Shown here: positions 44,004 to 56,715 of the stretch, one piece after another
Layout: every line of letters begins with the position of its first letter
Numbering within the stretch: position 1 is the stretch's first letter
NCBI GenBank assembly: GCA_036346275.1
Contig: CM070720.1
Coordinates: forward strand, 8,905,278 to 8,969,277
Direction of reading: 5' to 3'
Origin: Otatea glauca
Taxonomy: Eukaryota; Streptophyta; Magnoliopsida; Poales; Poaceae
Length of the DNA: 64,000 nucleotides
The notes under the pieces: generated by a model
The model's input: the letters and a program-made list of their open reading frames with translations, nothing else
What the model was told of the DNA's origin: nothing
Databases searched by the model: none
Position numbers and translations under genes: made by a program

Positions 44004-44905
44004 TCATTTCTTTACTTTAGGTACCCAAATACTTTTGGGTCCTTTGATGTTAGTTATAGCCAGTTTAGGTTTAAAAGGATTTAACAACATGGACTTAGGT
44101 ACCCAGACAGCTTTAAGTTTCTTATTAAGATTTGAGGGACCTATATATTTTACATTTGTTTTGCCCCTAAAATCTTTAAATAGCATGTAATGGGCATCCA
44201 CCATGCAATCCATTTTGGCATGAGAAACATTTGCAAGATAGCAATTTTTAGGTTCATGATTTGATTTATGACAGTAATAACATTGAGTGCTTTTCTTGAC
44301 AAAAATCTGTTCAATATGACTTGGTCCACTTTTCTTAGGCAAACTGTTGGATTTATACCCTAAGCCCTTTTTGCCCAAGTTGGGTTTCTGTTCAACATGA
44401 ATTTTGTAAACAGTAGCACTACCCAGAAAGCATTTTTCTAAGCCTTTATCAAATGTGGCTATCTTATCTTTTAGTTCTTCATTCTCAGTTTTAAGCTCCT
44501 TGGCATGGGAAGCATATTTGCAGTTACCATTGCAAGCATCAGAAGAACTGAAGGTCATGATTTCTTCTTTAAATAAGTCACATGAGACTGATGCATCACA
44601 TAAAGAAACATGACTGGATTTGTTGGCTATCAGTTCATTTTCAATTTCTAGCTCACAATAGTTAGTCTGCAAGTCTTCATGATTCTTAGCAAGCAAAGCA
44701 TGACTTGTAACTAGATCATTGTGAGTTTGTACAGACTTTTCATGTTCATGCATAAGCTTTTCATACTTGTCTATTAGCAACTTTTGATCATTAATCAAGC
44801 CAGAGATAGTCTTATTAAGAGTTTTAGTTGAATTTGTTTTATCATGCAAAGCATTATTTAGTTCTTCAACTAGTTCTACTAGCTCATCATAAGAAGGTGA
44901 GTCAC
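44004..44905 (-). pseudogene. gag: Element B gag, C-terminal part
   Basis: Open on the minus strand from the C insertion site to a stop near 44003. It has DSPSYDELVELVEELNNAL, a coiled-coil-like stretch, a second zinc knuckle CYYCHKSNHEPKNC (CX2CX4HX4C intact), and the end WVPKVKK followed by TGA. Pol begins in the -1 frame 25-30 bases later. The first bases of the nominal frame near 44948 belong to C's LTR, not to gag. Confidence 0.88.
44901..44905. repeat. Target-site duplication of element C, left copy
   Basis: GTCAC before the LTR TG. The identical copy is at 56716-56720. It lies in gag of B. Confidence 0.95.
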
Positions 44906-47900
44906 TGTAACATCCCAAAATTTGGCCTATAATTTCACTTATGTGCATTTTGGTGATTTTCTGAATTTATTGGATTTTCCAGAAATTATTTGAATTTATT
45001 TTAATTAAGTATATTGAACCTTTAGTGAAAACTAAATGTATATATAGATAAAGTTAATATAAAGTTTTACCAAAAATATTTTATTTGAGCTCAGAATGTC
45101 TCAAAGTATTTATGAGAATTTTCCTGGGTTTTTCCTGATATTTTAATTGCCTTAAATGAATTAATCTAATTTCAGGAATTATTTTAAATCAAAAGCTTTT
45201 GAAAATCTTGGAGCGATCTCGGGCCAAGCCCAAAGATCGTATCGTCGCGACCCATCGCGGTCGCGCCCGTCGGCCACCGCCACCGCCGCGCGGTGACCGT
45301 TGGATCCTAATCTGACGGCTGTCTCCTTCGCGAAACCCTAGCGCCTTCGGCCGTTGGATCAAGATCGCGCAGTGAGGATTCTTTGCGTTGTTTTGGAAAG
45401 ATCTGATCGCATCCGTTGATTTTGGAAAGAGCGGACCGGATCGTATCGCGTTCGGAGGAATCATGGCAGTTCATCGCAGATCGGACGGACCGCAGTCATC
45501 ATCTCCGATTCGGTTTACGAATCCGCCGCCGCTTGCCGTCGCCGCCGCGTGATTCTAGGGTTGCCGTTTTAGCGCGCATGCCGAGGCTATAAAAGGCGTG
45601 GGCTGCACCCCGAGGTTCCTCATCGCCTTGCGCTTCCAGTCGCTCTAGTCTTCACCGTCGAGTCGCCGTCGCCCGTGCAGTAGAGGTCGCCGCAGTTTTT
45701 CATAGCGCCGCCGGTCGTTTTCTTTAGTTTGCGTCTCCGTCAAGCCGCCGTTCGCCGAATCGGTTCCAGATCTGGGCTCGTCGCGTCAAGCCACATCGGC
45801 GTAGCCACTTCATCCCGCCGGAGTCGCGCCGGAACGCCGTTCTGGTGGTCGTCGTCCTCCGCTCCGGTGCGGCATCGCCGCCCGCTTTGCCATCTTCGCC
45901 GGAAGCTTCATCACCGTTGGATCTTCGTCGGACCACGCGGTCGCACCACGCCTCGGTAAGAATGATGGCGGCTCGGGTGCGCCGGCCGTTGGATCGAGTT
46001 TGTTCGGTTGAGATCGTGCGCGTGTGCGTTAGGCGTTAGCCGTTGGATCGTCGCCGATGTACGCCGTGTCGAGCATTGGCACGGCGGCGCCACCGATCGA
46101 TGCGCGCCGCGTGTCGAACGCGTGATGCGAGGCGCCGTGAGCCGCGTCCCACGGTGGACTGAGGCGGTTCCGTGATCCGGTCCATGCGCCGAGGTGACGG
46201 TCGGCGCTGATTGGCTCGGGCGTGGCTGACGTCGACATTGCGCAATAAAGATCTTTTCCAATAGAAAATAATTCGAAAAATCGGTTATTCTATTTTCTGT
46301 ATTTTCAGATTTATTCAAACTTCAAAAGGCTATATCTTTTGCATTTTAACTCGATTTGAGTGATTCAAATTTCTAAAAATTTGTAAAATCAAGATCTATT
46401 TATTGGTGAATTTTATTTTATTTTTGGAGTTTGGTTGCTCTCTGTTTTGGTGTTTATTTGATATTTTGGCATCGTTTCGCGTAGACGTTGAACTACTCGG
46501 TGATCCGGAGGAAGATTCATCGCTTCAAGACCCAAGCTCAGAGCAAGACCAGCACCTACTCCAAGGCAAGTTGTGCTTTGATCATGTTGCACCTAATTTT
46601 CACCAAATTGCTATTTTGTCTATTAAACTTTATGCATGATAATTTATGTGTATAAATGATTTCAATTAACTGGGAATTAGATAATATGCCTATTTGAATT
46701 AAATCATACCTTGTCAATTATATGCCATGATCTATTTGTCACCCTAGGATGTGGAACTATAGTTGGTTAATATTGATAATCAACATGGGCTAGTTAGATC
46801 GTCATAGATTGCTTAGCCATGCCACGCCATCACATGTGTCCGAATGTTGATACTTAATCTTGACTAATGGAATATGGAACAATGTTTATGAATTTGTGTG
46901 TCATGTCTTTGTCGCACCGTGATATCAAGTTGTCGTGGCGAGGAGGTCACACATCTAGATTGAAATGTTGATGGCATGTGGTGCTTGGTAATCAACTGGG
47001 GTGGTAATGATTTTAGATTGGGGCAAGTGGCAAGGCGGTGTGCCAAGGTGGGCCAGGGATGGCAGGGTATGTGGAAGTCTTGCCTTAATCACTTTAAGGA
47101 CTTAACCTTGCAAGCCTTTGACCTGAGTCCTTCTTGCAACCACATGTCTGGAATGGGACAGCCTAGCTGAATAATTTGTGAAACCTAGATTTGATGATCG
47201 TCGTGGTGAATAGTGAGTCCCGGTTACGGTTTAACTCACATGGCGCAAGAGGGGGCCTGTGTGGTGGTTTAACCCTTCATGTTGAAACCTTAGCGAGCAG
47301 TACTGGGTCTAGGTGTAGCATTGTAAAGGCTTTGTTATGATCACTCGCCTTGGTGGTGTTTGGTTGTATCGTGTGGGTAAAGTGCATAACCTCTGCAGAG
47401 TGTACAATCTATTCGAATAGCCGTGCTCACGGTATTGGGCAATGCTCGAATTACAGTTAAGGGTTAGACTTTTGTTAAACAAAACCTATTGGGATGGCAA
47501 GGTGCCATGGAAGGTGGAAAATAATTTAGGATTGAGAAACTTGGTTACTTGAAATGCTGAATTTATTAATTATCTGTATTTGTTTTATCGCTTTCCAATC
47601 TATTTATTGTATTCTTGTTAAATGTCGCTTTATTGCAAAATACCCTTATTAGCCATTCCTTTGGATTAAGCCAAGCATATAGAATATTAGACTTGCATTA
47701 TTGTGCACAACTTGTTGAGTGCTTTATGTACTCACCCCAACAACAACAACTTCAGAAGAGGAGGAATCTACGCCCTTCGTGGAGGAGGATTATATGGATG
47801 CGAATGCTTAGGTCCGAGCCTCATCGGTTGCTCGTGGCGAATCGAGCGCCACTGCGCTTATTCTATTTCCGCTTTTCATTGATACTTTTATTTAAGCCCT

Positions 47901-48069
47901 GTGAGGCATTATTCATGTAAGACAACAGTTATTATTAATCATTGAAGTTTATGCTATATTTCGCTGTGTACGACTATGATAGCATCTATGTTGCGCCTGT
48001 GTGCACTAGCGTGATCCTGGACTAGTGCGGTATACACAGAGGGTCCGATTTGCAAATTCGGTCCCGACA
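44906..48069 (+). repeat. 5' LTR of element C
   Basis: 3164 bp, TGTAACATCCCAAAATTTGG...GGTCCCGACA. A TATA box TATAAAA lies at 45598-45604. A GC-rich leader follows, then a long AT-rich tail. GC-rich open frames on both strands are not genes. Confidence 0.93.
45598..45604 (+). promoter_or_regulatory. TATA box of C 5' LTR
   Basis: TATAAAA in GAGGCTATAAAAGGCGTGG, conserved at 54390-54396 in the 3' LTR. Confidence 0.7.
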
Positions 48070-48073
48070 GAGG

Positions 48074-48085
48074 TGGTATCAGAGC
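48074..48085 (+). promoter_or_regulatory. Primer-binding site of element C
   Basis: TGGTATCAGAGC, four bases after the LTR end. Confidence 0.92.
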
Positions 48086-48270
48086 CATACTGACTATAGG
48101 TCTTGGCCCTAGGTAGTTGGTATCTCTTAGGAGTGTCCAAAATTATTTTCTAAAGAAAAAGGTGAAATTGACTAATAAGAAACCCTTGGCTTATCTCATC
48201 CCTCTACTCTCATCCTTGCTAAATTACCTTCTTTTCATTGCCGTTTCGAGTGGAGGTCTTATTCAAAATT

Positions 48271-49000
48271 TTGTTTTGAATAGATGCCGATCTTCCGCCT
48301 TCGAGTCGAGGTGGTGGCTACGCCATGGAGCTATGGAGAGTTCTTCAAGTGATTGGAGGCTTTGATCGTCCGCTCTCCGAGGAAGCAATCGAACGCCAAC
48401 GGTGTGCATCGGGATTCTTCGCAAGCTGATCATCTTCGCCGTTAGTGCGGCGAGACCACCGCATCGATCCACATCACCGCCGGAGGTTCACTTACGAGGC
48501 CGGAGTTCGGAGGTCGCTCGACTTGCTCTCGACGGATCCGCCACGACTACGCCTACGAGCCGCGACACCGTGTTTCGCTTCACCCGACAAAGGCGGCGTG
48601 CGGTGTCGACGGATCGTGGAGGGGAGTGCCATCGCGGTACACCTCGCCGAGTTCGCCACGCCCAGAGGAGCACCGAGGACATCGCGCAGAGCCGGAGACA
48701 GCATGTGAGGCGTTGAGAGTGGCGGAGCGAGAGCTTCAAAAGACCTGTGACGCCGCAGCCAGAGTCATCGGTGAGTTGGAGGAGGCCTTGCAGGTAGCTG
48801 AGGAGATAGCAGACCAGGTCGTCCAGGAGCCGGATGAGGACGCCGAAGAAGAAGAAGACCCGAAAGAACGTGAGTGGGAGCCTGAGGAGCCAGCAGAGGG
48901 TCACCAGGATAGGTTCGCACCCATGCCAGCCCACCCACCGGTGTATGCACCGGATCGATCCTCACCAGGTGGTGGCCGGATGAGTGAGAGTCGGTCTTAG
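48271..49000 (+). pseudogene. Element C upstream ORF (coiled-coil, acidic)
   Basis: A region before gag that is open in pieces. It starts near an ATG at 48282 (MPIFRLRVEVVATPWSYGEF, then TGA). The 124-codon stretch 48626-49000 follows, with an Ala/Glu-rich heptad-like helix (ACEALRVAERELQKTCDAAA, IGELEEALQVAEEIADQVV), a long Glu/Asp run and a Pro-rich end. Tekay-type elements commonly carry an extra coiled-coil ORF between the LTR and gag (recalled knowledge). Its role is unknown. At least one stop and probably a frameshift separate the parts. Confidence 0.5.
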
Positions 49001-49223
49001 AGTTGTGTTGAGACTCGAGTTTTGAGTCGCGTCTTTAAGTTAGCCTTTACCTTTTAGTAGACGTTAAGGTTGCATGTTTAGTTTGGTTCTTAATTGTTTG
49101 CTTAGTGTGCAGTATGTGTTGCAAAGCCCTTAGGCATTGTAAGCAACCATACCAAGTATTAATAAAGATTATTTAAGTTGGGTTTAACCTGTTTCCCGCC
49201 TTAGAAATTCTTGCATCTTATCT

Positions 49224-50290
49224 ATGCTACATCTACCTTTCCTAACCCAAGAAGCAATCAAGCGGATGGTGAATACCCGGCAAAGAACAACGGAGCTTCG
49301 TGAAGTGGTCTGCGCCAGCAACAATCCCAACGAAGGAGCACCACCGCATCGTGCACCGCCAATGGATATACGTAACTTGGGAGCTTTTCTCGCACGCGCA
49401 GACTCGCTTGATGCGCATAATGATGCAAATAGATGACCAATATGGCTGCGATCAACAACCCCGCAACTCAGATTAATAACGGCGGACCTCGTCCTTATTC
49501 CAAATTGTCGACTTTATGAGGACCCGACCGCCAACATTCTCGCAACGCCAACCCTTGGAAGCGTATGATTGGGTGAGAACCATTGAGAGGAAGTTGTACA
49601 TCACGCAATGTGAAGGGCATGAGAAGGTTCTTTATGCATCCCATCGCCTTGAGGGAACAATGCGAGAATGGTGGGAGAACTCATCGCTACTCACGAGGCA
49701 CCCATGGAAATCACGTGGGAAGAATTCGCAATGGGCTTTCGCCAATACCACGCACTGAAGGAATGATGGACCAAAAAGGAAGAATTCGTGGCGCTTAAGC
49801 AAGGAGGCCAACCGGTGGTGATTACTTGAACAAATTCACGCAGCTTAGCTCGCTATGCTCCACAAGATGTGGCGACGGACAAGGCTAGGCGATCCGATTC
49901 ATGAAGGGATTAAACTCGGATCGCAAGTTGGACTGATTACCCACACTTTTCCGCATTTTCAAGAATTGGTAAACAAGGCTTTGATTCGAGGATAAGCGCA
50001 GGAGCTTGGGAAAATCGCAAGCGCTTGATGACTAACCTGTGGACGCCCTAACCACCGCGAATGAGGATGACCCCGCAACGGCTTTGCTAAGTTCCAACCG
50101 CAAGTCGTTAACAAACCAAAGAACACACGCACCGCGACCACCGTGACGAGTTATCATCGCCGGTTCGGGTAACAATGCCCAAGGAGGAGTGCAAAGCGAT
50201 ACCGCGGAAGGTGCTACTGATTGCAATGAGTCAGGCATTATGCTAATAGATGTCCCGTAAAGGAGGTATCACGCCAAGACGCGTTTCAAC
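49224..50290 (+). pseudogene. gag: Element C gag
   Basis: Chromovirus Gag, which forms the particle and binds element RNA. Visible parts are the entry TRQRTTELREVV, the core RTRPPTFSQRQPLEAYDWVR, TIERKLYITQCEGHEKVLYA and LEGTMREWWEN. Then FMKGLNSD and a degraded zinc-knuckle region near 50210-50265, where ESGHYANRCP-type residues can be traced. Successive one- or two-base losses change the frame at least five times, so no product is possible as read. Confidence 0.8.
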
Positions 50291-50930
50291 CTTGGAACGA
50301 CACTGCTAAAGCACCGATGACGGAGCGAATCGAGGAGCCGGACAGCGGGAGCGACGCCTCAAGCTACTATTCGAGGCGAGTCAACCACATCACCGCCGAT
50401 GGAGCCTGTGAAGCATCGAGCGTCGATCGGGTAAGTTTTTGTAAACTCGAGACACAATGAAGATTATTTGATTCAGAGCTTCGCATTCATTTGTCTCTCG
50501 AGCTTTTGCATCCAAAATGGTTTGACCATGAAAACCTTAAGTGTATGATGCTAGTCCAAGCCCCGTGATCCGAGTTAAGATCTAACCTTGGATGTTTGGG
50601 GTAAAGCTAAAAATTAATGGTGTAGAGTTCCTAGCTAACTTGATTATTCTAGATGCCCAAGTTTTAGATGTTATCCTCGGTATGGATTGGTTAACCAAGC
50701 ATAAGACAATATTGATTGCGGTCAAAGGATTGTATCCATTGAGAGCCCTAGAGGAGAAAAGGTGGAATTCGAGCGACATCGGTTCGTAAGGGTTAATTAA
50801 TTGTTAATAGCGTGAAAGCCGTCGGATAGATGACGTGCGGTGGTCGTGGAATATCCAGATGTATTTCCGAGGATCTACCGAATGCCGCTGACCGTGACAT
50901 CGAGTTTGTCATTGAGTTAGTACCGAACAA
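50291..50930 (+). pseudogene. pol: Element C protease
   Basis: Chromovirus aspartic protease remnant. The C-terminal half is open at 50592-50789 (INGVEFLANLIILDAQVLDV and ILGMDWLTKHKTIL). The DSGA active site, expected near 50480-50500, is not readable through the indels. It is followed by VVEYPDVF-type and IEFVIEL words leading into reverse transcriptase. It would process the polyprotein. Confidence 0.7.
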
Positions 50931-52160
50931 AGACCGATAGCAAAAGACCTTATCGGATGCCTACCGATGAGTTGGTGGAAATGAAGAAATAGATCGACGA
51001 GTTATTACGAAGGGTTTTATAAGACCAAGTTCGCCGCCATGGGGAGCGCCGCTTTGTTTGTCGGAAAAAGATGGAAGCCTTAGAATGTGTATTGATTACC
51101 GTGCACTTAATGAAGTGACGATTAAGAATAAGTATCCGTTGCCAAGGATTGATGATCCGCTCGACCAGCTTGAGAGGAGCCGGAGTTTTCCAAGATAGAC
51201 CTTCGTTCCGGATATCATCAACTAAAGATTCGGCGGAAGATGTTCCAAAGACCGCATTTTCTTCAAGATACGGACATTATGAGTTCACGGCCATGTCTTT
51301 TGATTGACCAATGCTCCAAAGATATTTCATGAACTTGATGAATAAGATTTTCATGGAATACTTGGACAAGTTTGTTGTTGTGTTCATAGATGATATTTTG
51401 GTATATTCAAAGACCAAGAAGAGCACGCAAATCATCCGAGGCTAGTGTTGGAAAAGTCTGCGTGCGCAATAGCAGTGTATGCTAAATTCAAGAAATGCGA
51501 CTTTTGGAAGGAAAAGGTGGAATTTCTCGGTCATGTTATGACTGCAGAAGGAGTTGCCGCCGACCCAAGCAAAGTGGAGGCGGTGTTGCATTGGGAACAA
51601 CCAAAGTCCGCCACTCAAGTCCAAGTTTTCGAATGGCGTGATATTATCGCCGATTCATAGAAGGATTTTCGACGATTGCGAGACCTCTTACGCAGCTTGT
51701 TGAAAAAGGAAAAGAAATTTTCATGGACGCCGATTGTGATAAGGGTTTTGAGGAATTAAAGAAGCGCTTGACCACAGCCCGGTGTTGGTTTTGCCTAATG
51801 TTCGTAACAACTTCGATATATATCGTGATGCGCCAAGACAGGGTCTTGATGCGTATTGATGCAAGAGGGTAAAGTGGTCGATATGCGCCAAGGCGCTTAA
51901 GACCGCATGAAGGGAATTATCCTACGCATGACTTGGAATTGGTGCCGTGGTGCATGCCTTGAAATTGTGGCGCCATTATCTCATGGGAAATAGATGTGAG
52001 ACATATACGGACCACAAGAGTTTGAAATATATCTTCACCCAGTCAGATCTTAACATGAGGCAAAGGAGATGGTTGGAACTGATCAAGGATTATAATATGG
52101 GAATCCACTACCATCCAGGAAAGGCTAATGTAGTGGTGATGCCTTGAGTCGTAAAAACCA
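50931..52160 (+). pseudogene. pol: Element C reverse transcriptase and RNase H
   Basis: Recognisable chromovirus sequence across several frames: KRPYRMPTDELVEMKK, IKNKYPLPRIDD-type words, DVPKTAFSSRYGHYEF, MNLMNKIFMEYLDKFVVVF, and the active site FIDDILVYSKT at about 51390-51420. Next come FLGHVMTAEGVAADPSKVEA, and an RNase H part with LWRHYLMGNRCETYTDHKSL, YIFTQSDLNMRQRRWLEL and IHYHPGKANVV (51947-52147). Frames change repeatedly through small deletions. Confidence 0.8.
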
Positions 52161-53690
52161 TGTTACAAACATGATGGTACAGAAGATCAATCTGAGTTGT
52201 GTAAGGAGTTTGAAGTTAAAATTGGTAATGGTTCCAGCAGATTTATAGCTGCTTTGGAAGTAAGGCCGACGCTGAAGATCGATTTGGGAAGGGCAAAGGA
52301 TGATGAGAAAATCAACCGAATCAAAGCTAAAAAGGATGAAGGATTAGCGACAGATTTTACTATGGATGGCCGGGTACCATGTGGTTCAAGGGTCGATTTG
52401 TGTGCCAAATGCACTGAGCTTAAGCGCTTGATTTTAGAAGAGGCTCACGATTCCAAGTATTCAATCCACCCAGAAGCGCCAAGATGTACCAGACTTAAAG
52501 GAGAGGTTTTGGTGGCGAATATGAAGCGTGAAGTCACGAGCATGTTGCCTTATGTGATATATGCCGAGAGTTAAGGCAATACACCGAGACCTGCAGGATT
52601 ATTACAACCGTTAAAAGTTCCAGAATGGAAATGGGAAGAAATCGGTATGGATTTCATCACCGGTTGCCAAGAACCCAAAGTGGGTGTGATTCTATATGGG
52701 TTATCGTGGATCGATCGACCAAAGTTGCTCACTTCATTCCACCAAGACAACTTACTCAGAGACCGGTTAGCGTAATTATACATAGCCGTAATCGTGTGTT
52801 TGCATGGTGTGCCTAAGAAAATAGTGTCGCATGAGGTACTCGGTTCACCTCGAGATTTTGGGATAAATTGCATGAAGCCATGGGAACGCGCTTGAACTTC
52901 AAAGACAAAGATATCATCCGCAGATCGATGGTCAAACAGAAAGAGTAAATCGATTTTGGAAGATATGTTAAGAGCTTGCGATTAGCCTATACTACATCAT
53001 GGGATAAATGCTTACCAGTATGCGAGTTCAACTATAACAACAGCTACTGTGCTAGTTTGCGATGTCGCCATTCAAAGCTTTATATGGTCGTGCTGTCGTG
53101 ACTCCAACGAATTGGAATGAGACAGGGAGCGATGATATTTGGCCCTAATATTCTTAAGGAAGTCAAGAGCAAGTTGCCATGATAAGAGACAAAGTTGAAA
53201 ATCGCATACCAAGACAAAAAGTTATGCGATAATCGACGCCGTGATTTGAGTTTCAACCCGATGATTTCGTATCTTAGGGTTACCCTCTAAAAGGAGTTAA
53301 AAGGTTCCACGCTAAAGGAAAGCTTGCCCTAAGATATGTTGGGCCGCTCAAAATTTTGAGCCGTCGAGGAGGTTGCTTATCGCTTGAATTGCCGCATCAC
53401 TAGCAAAGTGCATGATGTGTTCCACGTGTCTCACCAAGAAGTGTCTTCGGTGCCAGCAGAGCGCACACCTTTGGGAGAGATTGAATTGCGTAAAGATCGA
53501 CCTACAAGGAGCAACCAATCGTAAACCTCGGATGTTATGGATCGCAAGACCGTGACCAAGTCGATTCGCTTTGCGAGGGTTCAGTGGAGCAACCATTCGA
53601 GAATGAGGCAACCCGGAGCGTGAAGAGGATCTGAAGTCGAATTTCCAAACCTATTCCTAGTCAACCTTCAATCTCGGGTCTAGATTCATT
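52161..53690 (+). pseudogene. pol: Element C integrase with chromodomain remnant
   Basis: Integrase pieces in order: zinc-binding ILEEAHDSKYSIHPEA (His pair), KVPEWKWEEIGMDFITG with the first Asp (52608-52665), a WIDRPKL segment for IVDRxTK, and a decayed second Asp block near 52830. Near the end are FHVSQ-type words (53410-53440) and VQWSNHS and EFPNLF near 53580-53655. These last match the chromodomain tail that targets chromoviruses to heterochromatin. There are many frame changes. The PPT follows immediately. Confidence 0.75.
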
Positions 53691-53701
53691 AAGGGGAGGT
53701 T
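53691..53701 (+). promoter_or_regulatory. Polypurine tract of element C
   Basis: AAGGGGAGGTT directly before the 3' LTR TG. Confidence 0.88.
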
Positions 53702-56700
53702 TGTAACATCCCAAAATTTGGCCTATAATTTCACTTATGTGCATTTTGGTGATTTTCTGAATTTATTGGATTTTCCAGAAATTATTTGAATTTATTTTAA
53801 TTAAGTATATTGAACCTTTAGTGAAAACTAAATGTATATATAGATAAAGTTAATATAAAGTTTTACCAAAAATATTTTATTTGAGCTCAGAATGTCTCAA
53901 AGTATTTATGAGAATTTTCCTGGATTTTTCCTGATATTTTAATTGCCTTAAATGAATTAATCTAATTTCGGGAATTATTTTAAATCAAAAAGCTTTTGAA
54001 AAATCTTGGAACAGTACTGGGCCAAGCCCAGCACTGTGCGTGCGCGGCCCATCGCGGTGCGGCCCGTCAGCCCGCTTCGCCGCCGCCGCGCGTGTGACCG
54101 TTGGATCCTCGATCGACGGCCGCCTCTCGCGCTGAAACCCTAGCGCCTTCGGCCGTTGGATCAAGATCGCGCGGTGAGGATTCCTTGCGTTGTTTTGGAA
54201 AGATCTGATCGCATCCGTTGATTTTGGAAAGAGCGGACCGGATCGTATCGCGTTCGGAGGAATCATGGCCATTCATTGCAGATCGGACGGACCGCAGTCA
54301 TCGTCTCCGATTCGGTTTCCGAATCCGTCGCCGCTTGCCGTCGTCGCCGCGTGATTTTAGGGTTGCCGTTTTAGCGCGCATGCCGAGGCTATAAAAGGCG
54401 TGGGCGCACCCGAGGTTCCTCATCGCCTTGCGCTTCCGGGCCGCTCTAGTCTTCGCGTCGCCGTGCGATGAGAGCTCGCCGCAGCTTTTAGCGCCGCGGC
54501 CGCTTTCTTTAGTTTGCGTCTCCGCTGCCGCCGTTCGCGAATCGGTTCCAGATCCGGCTCGCCGCGTCAAGCCACATCGGGTAGCCACTTCATCCCGCCG
54601 AGTCGCGCCGAACGCCGCTCGTGGTCGCCGCCCTCCGCTCCGGCTAGACCGCCGCCGTCCGCCATCTTCGCCGGGAAGCTTCATCGGCCGTTGGATCTTC
54701 GTCCGATCACGCGATCGCGCCACGCCTCGTAAGAATAAAGAACGGCTCGGGTGAGCGCCGGCCGTTGGATCGTTTGTTCGGTTGAGATCGTGCGCGTGTG
54801 CGTTAGCGTTAGCCGCTGGATCGCCGCTGATGTACGCCGCGTGTCGAGCATCGCGACGCGCGCGCCGTCCGACCGATCGCGCGCGCGCGTGTCGGCACGT
54901 GATGCAAGCGCCGTGAGCCGCGTCCACGGTGGACGAGGCGGTTCCGTGGATCGGTTCAGGCGCCGAGGTGACGGTCGTCCTGATTGGCTCGGGCGTATCG
55001 ACGCCGAGATTGCGCAATAAAGATCTTTTCCAATAGAAAATAATTCAAAAATCGGTTATTCTATTTTACAGATTTTCAAGATTTATTCAAACTTCAAAAG
55101 GCTATATCTTTTGCATTTTGACTCGGATTTGAGTGATTCAAATTTCTAAAAATTTGTAAAAATTCAAATTTTTAAAAATTTGTAAAAATTTCTAAAAATG
55201 CAAGTTGTGATTTGATCATGTTGCACCTAATTTTCACGAAATTGCTATTTTGTCTATTAAACTTTATGCATGATAATTTATGTGTATAAATGATTTCAAT
55301 TAATCTGGGAATTAGATAATATGCCTATTTGAATTAAATCATACCTTGTCAATTATATGCCATGATCTATTTGTCACCCTAGGATGTGGAACTATAGTTG
55401 GTTAATATTGATAATCAACATGGGCTAGTTAGACCGTCATAGATTGCTTAGCAATGCCACGTCATCACATGTGTCCGAATGTTGATACTTAATCTTGACT
55501 AATGGAATATGGAACAATGTTTATGAATTGGTGTGTCATGTGCTGTCGCACCGTGATATCAAGTTGTCGTGGCGAGGAGGTCACACATCTAGATTGAAAT
55601 GTTGATGGCATGTGGTGCTTGGTAATCAACTGGGGTGATAATGATTTTAGATTGGGGCAAGTGGCAAGGGGCAGTGTGCCAAGGTGGGCCAGGGATGGCA
55701 GGGGTATGTGGAAGTCTTGCCTTAATCACTTTAAGGACTTAACCTTGCAAGCCTTTGACCTGAGTCCTTCTTGCAACCACATGTCCGGAATGGGACAAAT
55801 TTAGTGAATAATTTGTGAAACCTAGATTTCAGATCGTCGTGGTGAATAGTGAGTCCCGAGTTACGGTTTAACTCACATGGCGCAAGAGGGGGCCTGTTGT
55901 GGTGGTTTAACCCTTCATGTTGAAACCTTAGCGAGCAAAGATCTTGGGTCTAGGTGTAGCATTGTAAAGGCTTTGTTATGATCACTCGCCTTGGTGGTGT
56001 TTGGTTGTATCGTGTGGGTAAAGTGCATAACCTCTGCAGAGTGTACAATCTATTCAATAGCCGTGCTCACTGTATTGGGCAATGCTCGAATTACAGTTAA
56101 GGGTTAGACTTTTGTTAAACAAAACCTATTGGGATGGCAAGGTGCCATGGAAGGTGGAAAATAATTTAGGATTGAGAAACTTGGTTACTTCGAAATGCTG
56201 AATTTATTAATTATCAGTATTTGTTTTATCGCTTTCCAATCTATTTATTGTATTCTTGTTAAATGTCGCTTTATTGCAAAATACCCTTATTAGCCATTCC
56301 TTTGGATTAAGCCAAGCATATAGAATATTAGACTTGCATTATTGTGCACAACTTGTTGAGTGCTTTATGTACTCACCCCAACAACAACAACTTCGTAAGA
56401 GGAGGAATCTACGCCTTCGTGGAGGAGGATTATATGGATGCGAATGCTTAGGTCCGAGCCTCATCGGGCTGCTCGTGGCGAATCGAGCGCCACTGCGCTT
56501 ATTCTATTTCCGCTGCTTTTCATTGATACTTTTTATTTAAGCCCTGTGAGGCATTATTCATGTAATACAACAGTTATTATTAATCATTGAAGTTTATGCT
56601 ATATTTCGCTGTGTACGACTATGATAGCATCATGTTGCGCCTGTGTGCACTAGCGTGATCCTGAACTAGTGCGGTATACACAGAGGGTCCGGATTTGCAA

Positions 56701-56715
56701 ATTCGGGTCCCGACA
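53702..56715 (+). repeat. 3' LTR of element C
   Basis: 3014 bp, collinear with 44906-48069 but with many one- or two-base losses in its GC-rich part. Near 55150-55200 about 150 bp is replaced by an A/T-rich repeated stretch. Ends GGGTCCCGACA, then TSD GTCAC. Confidence 0.93.

Larger units (their letters stand above)
44906..56715 (+). mobile_element. Element C: Tekay/Del-type Ty3/gypsy chromovirus
   Basis: 11.8 kb, plus strand, with LTRs of 3164 and 3014 bp, a PBS for initiator methionine tRNA, an upstream coiled-coil ORF, gag, protease, reverse transcriptase, RNase H, integrase with a chromodomain remnant, and a PPT (53691-53701). TSD GTCAC is perfect. The order and the very long LTRs fit the Tekay lineage. 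Coding regions are riddled with small deletions. Confidence 0.93.

Noticed and set aside
45189..46318. Several GC-rich open frames on both strands in the left LTR of C (and 53985-55020 in the right LTR)
   Set aside because: They lie in LTR sequence around a TATA box, overlap on both strands, are not conserved between the two LTRs because of indels, and have low-complexity composition.
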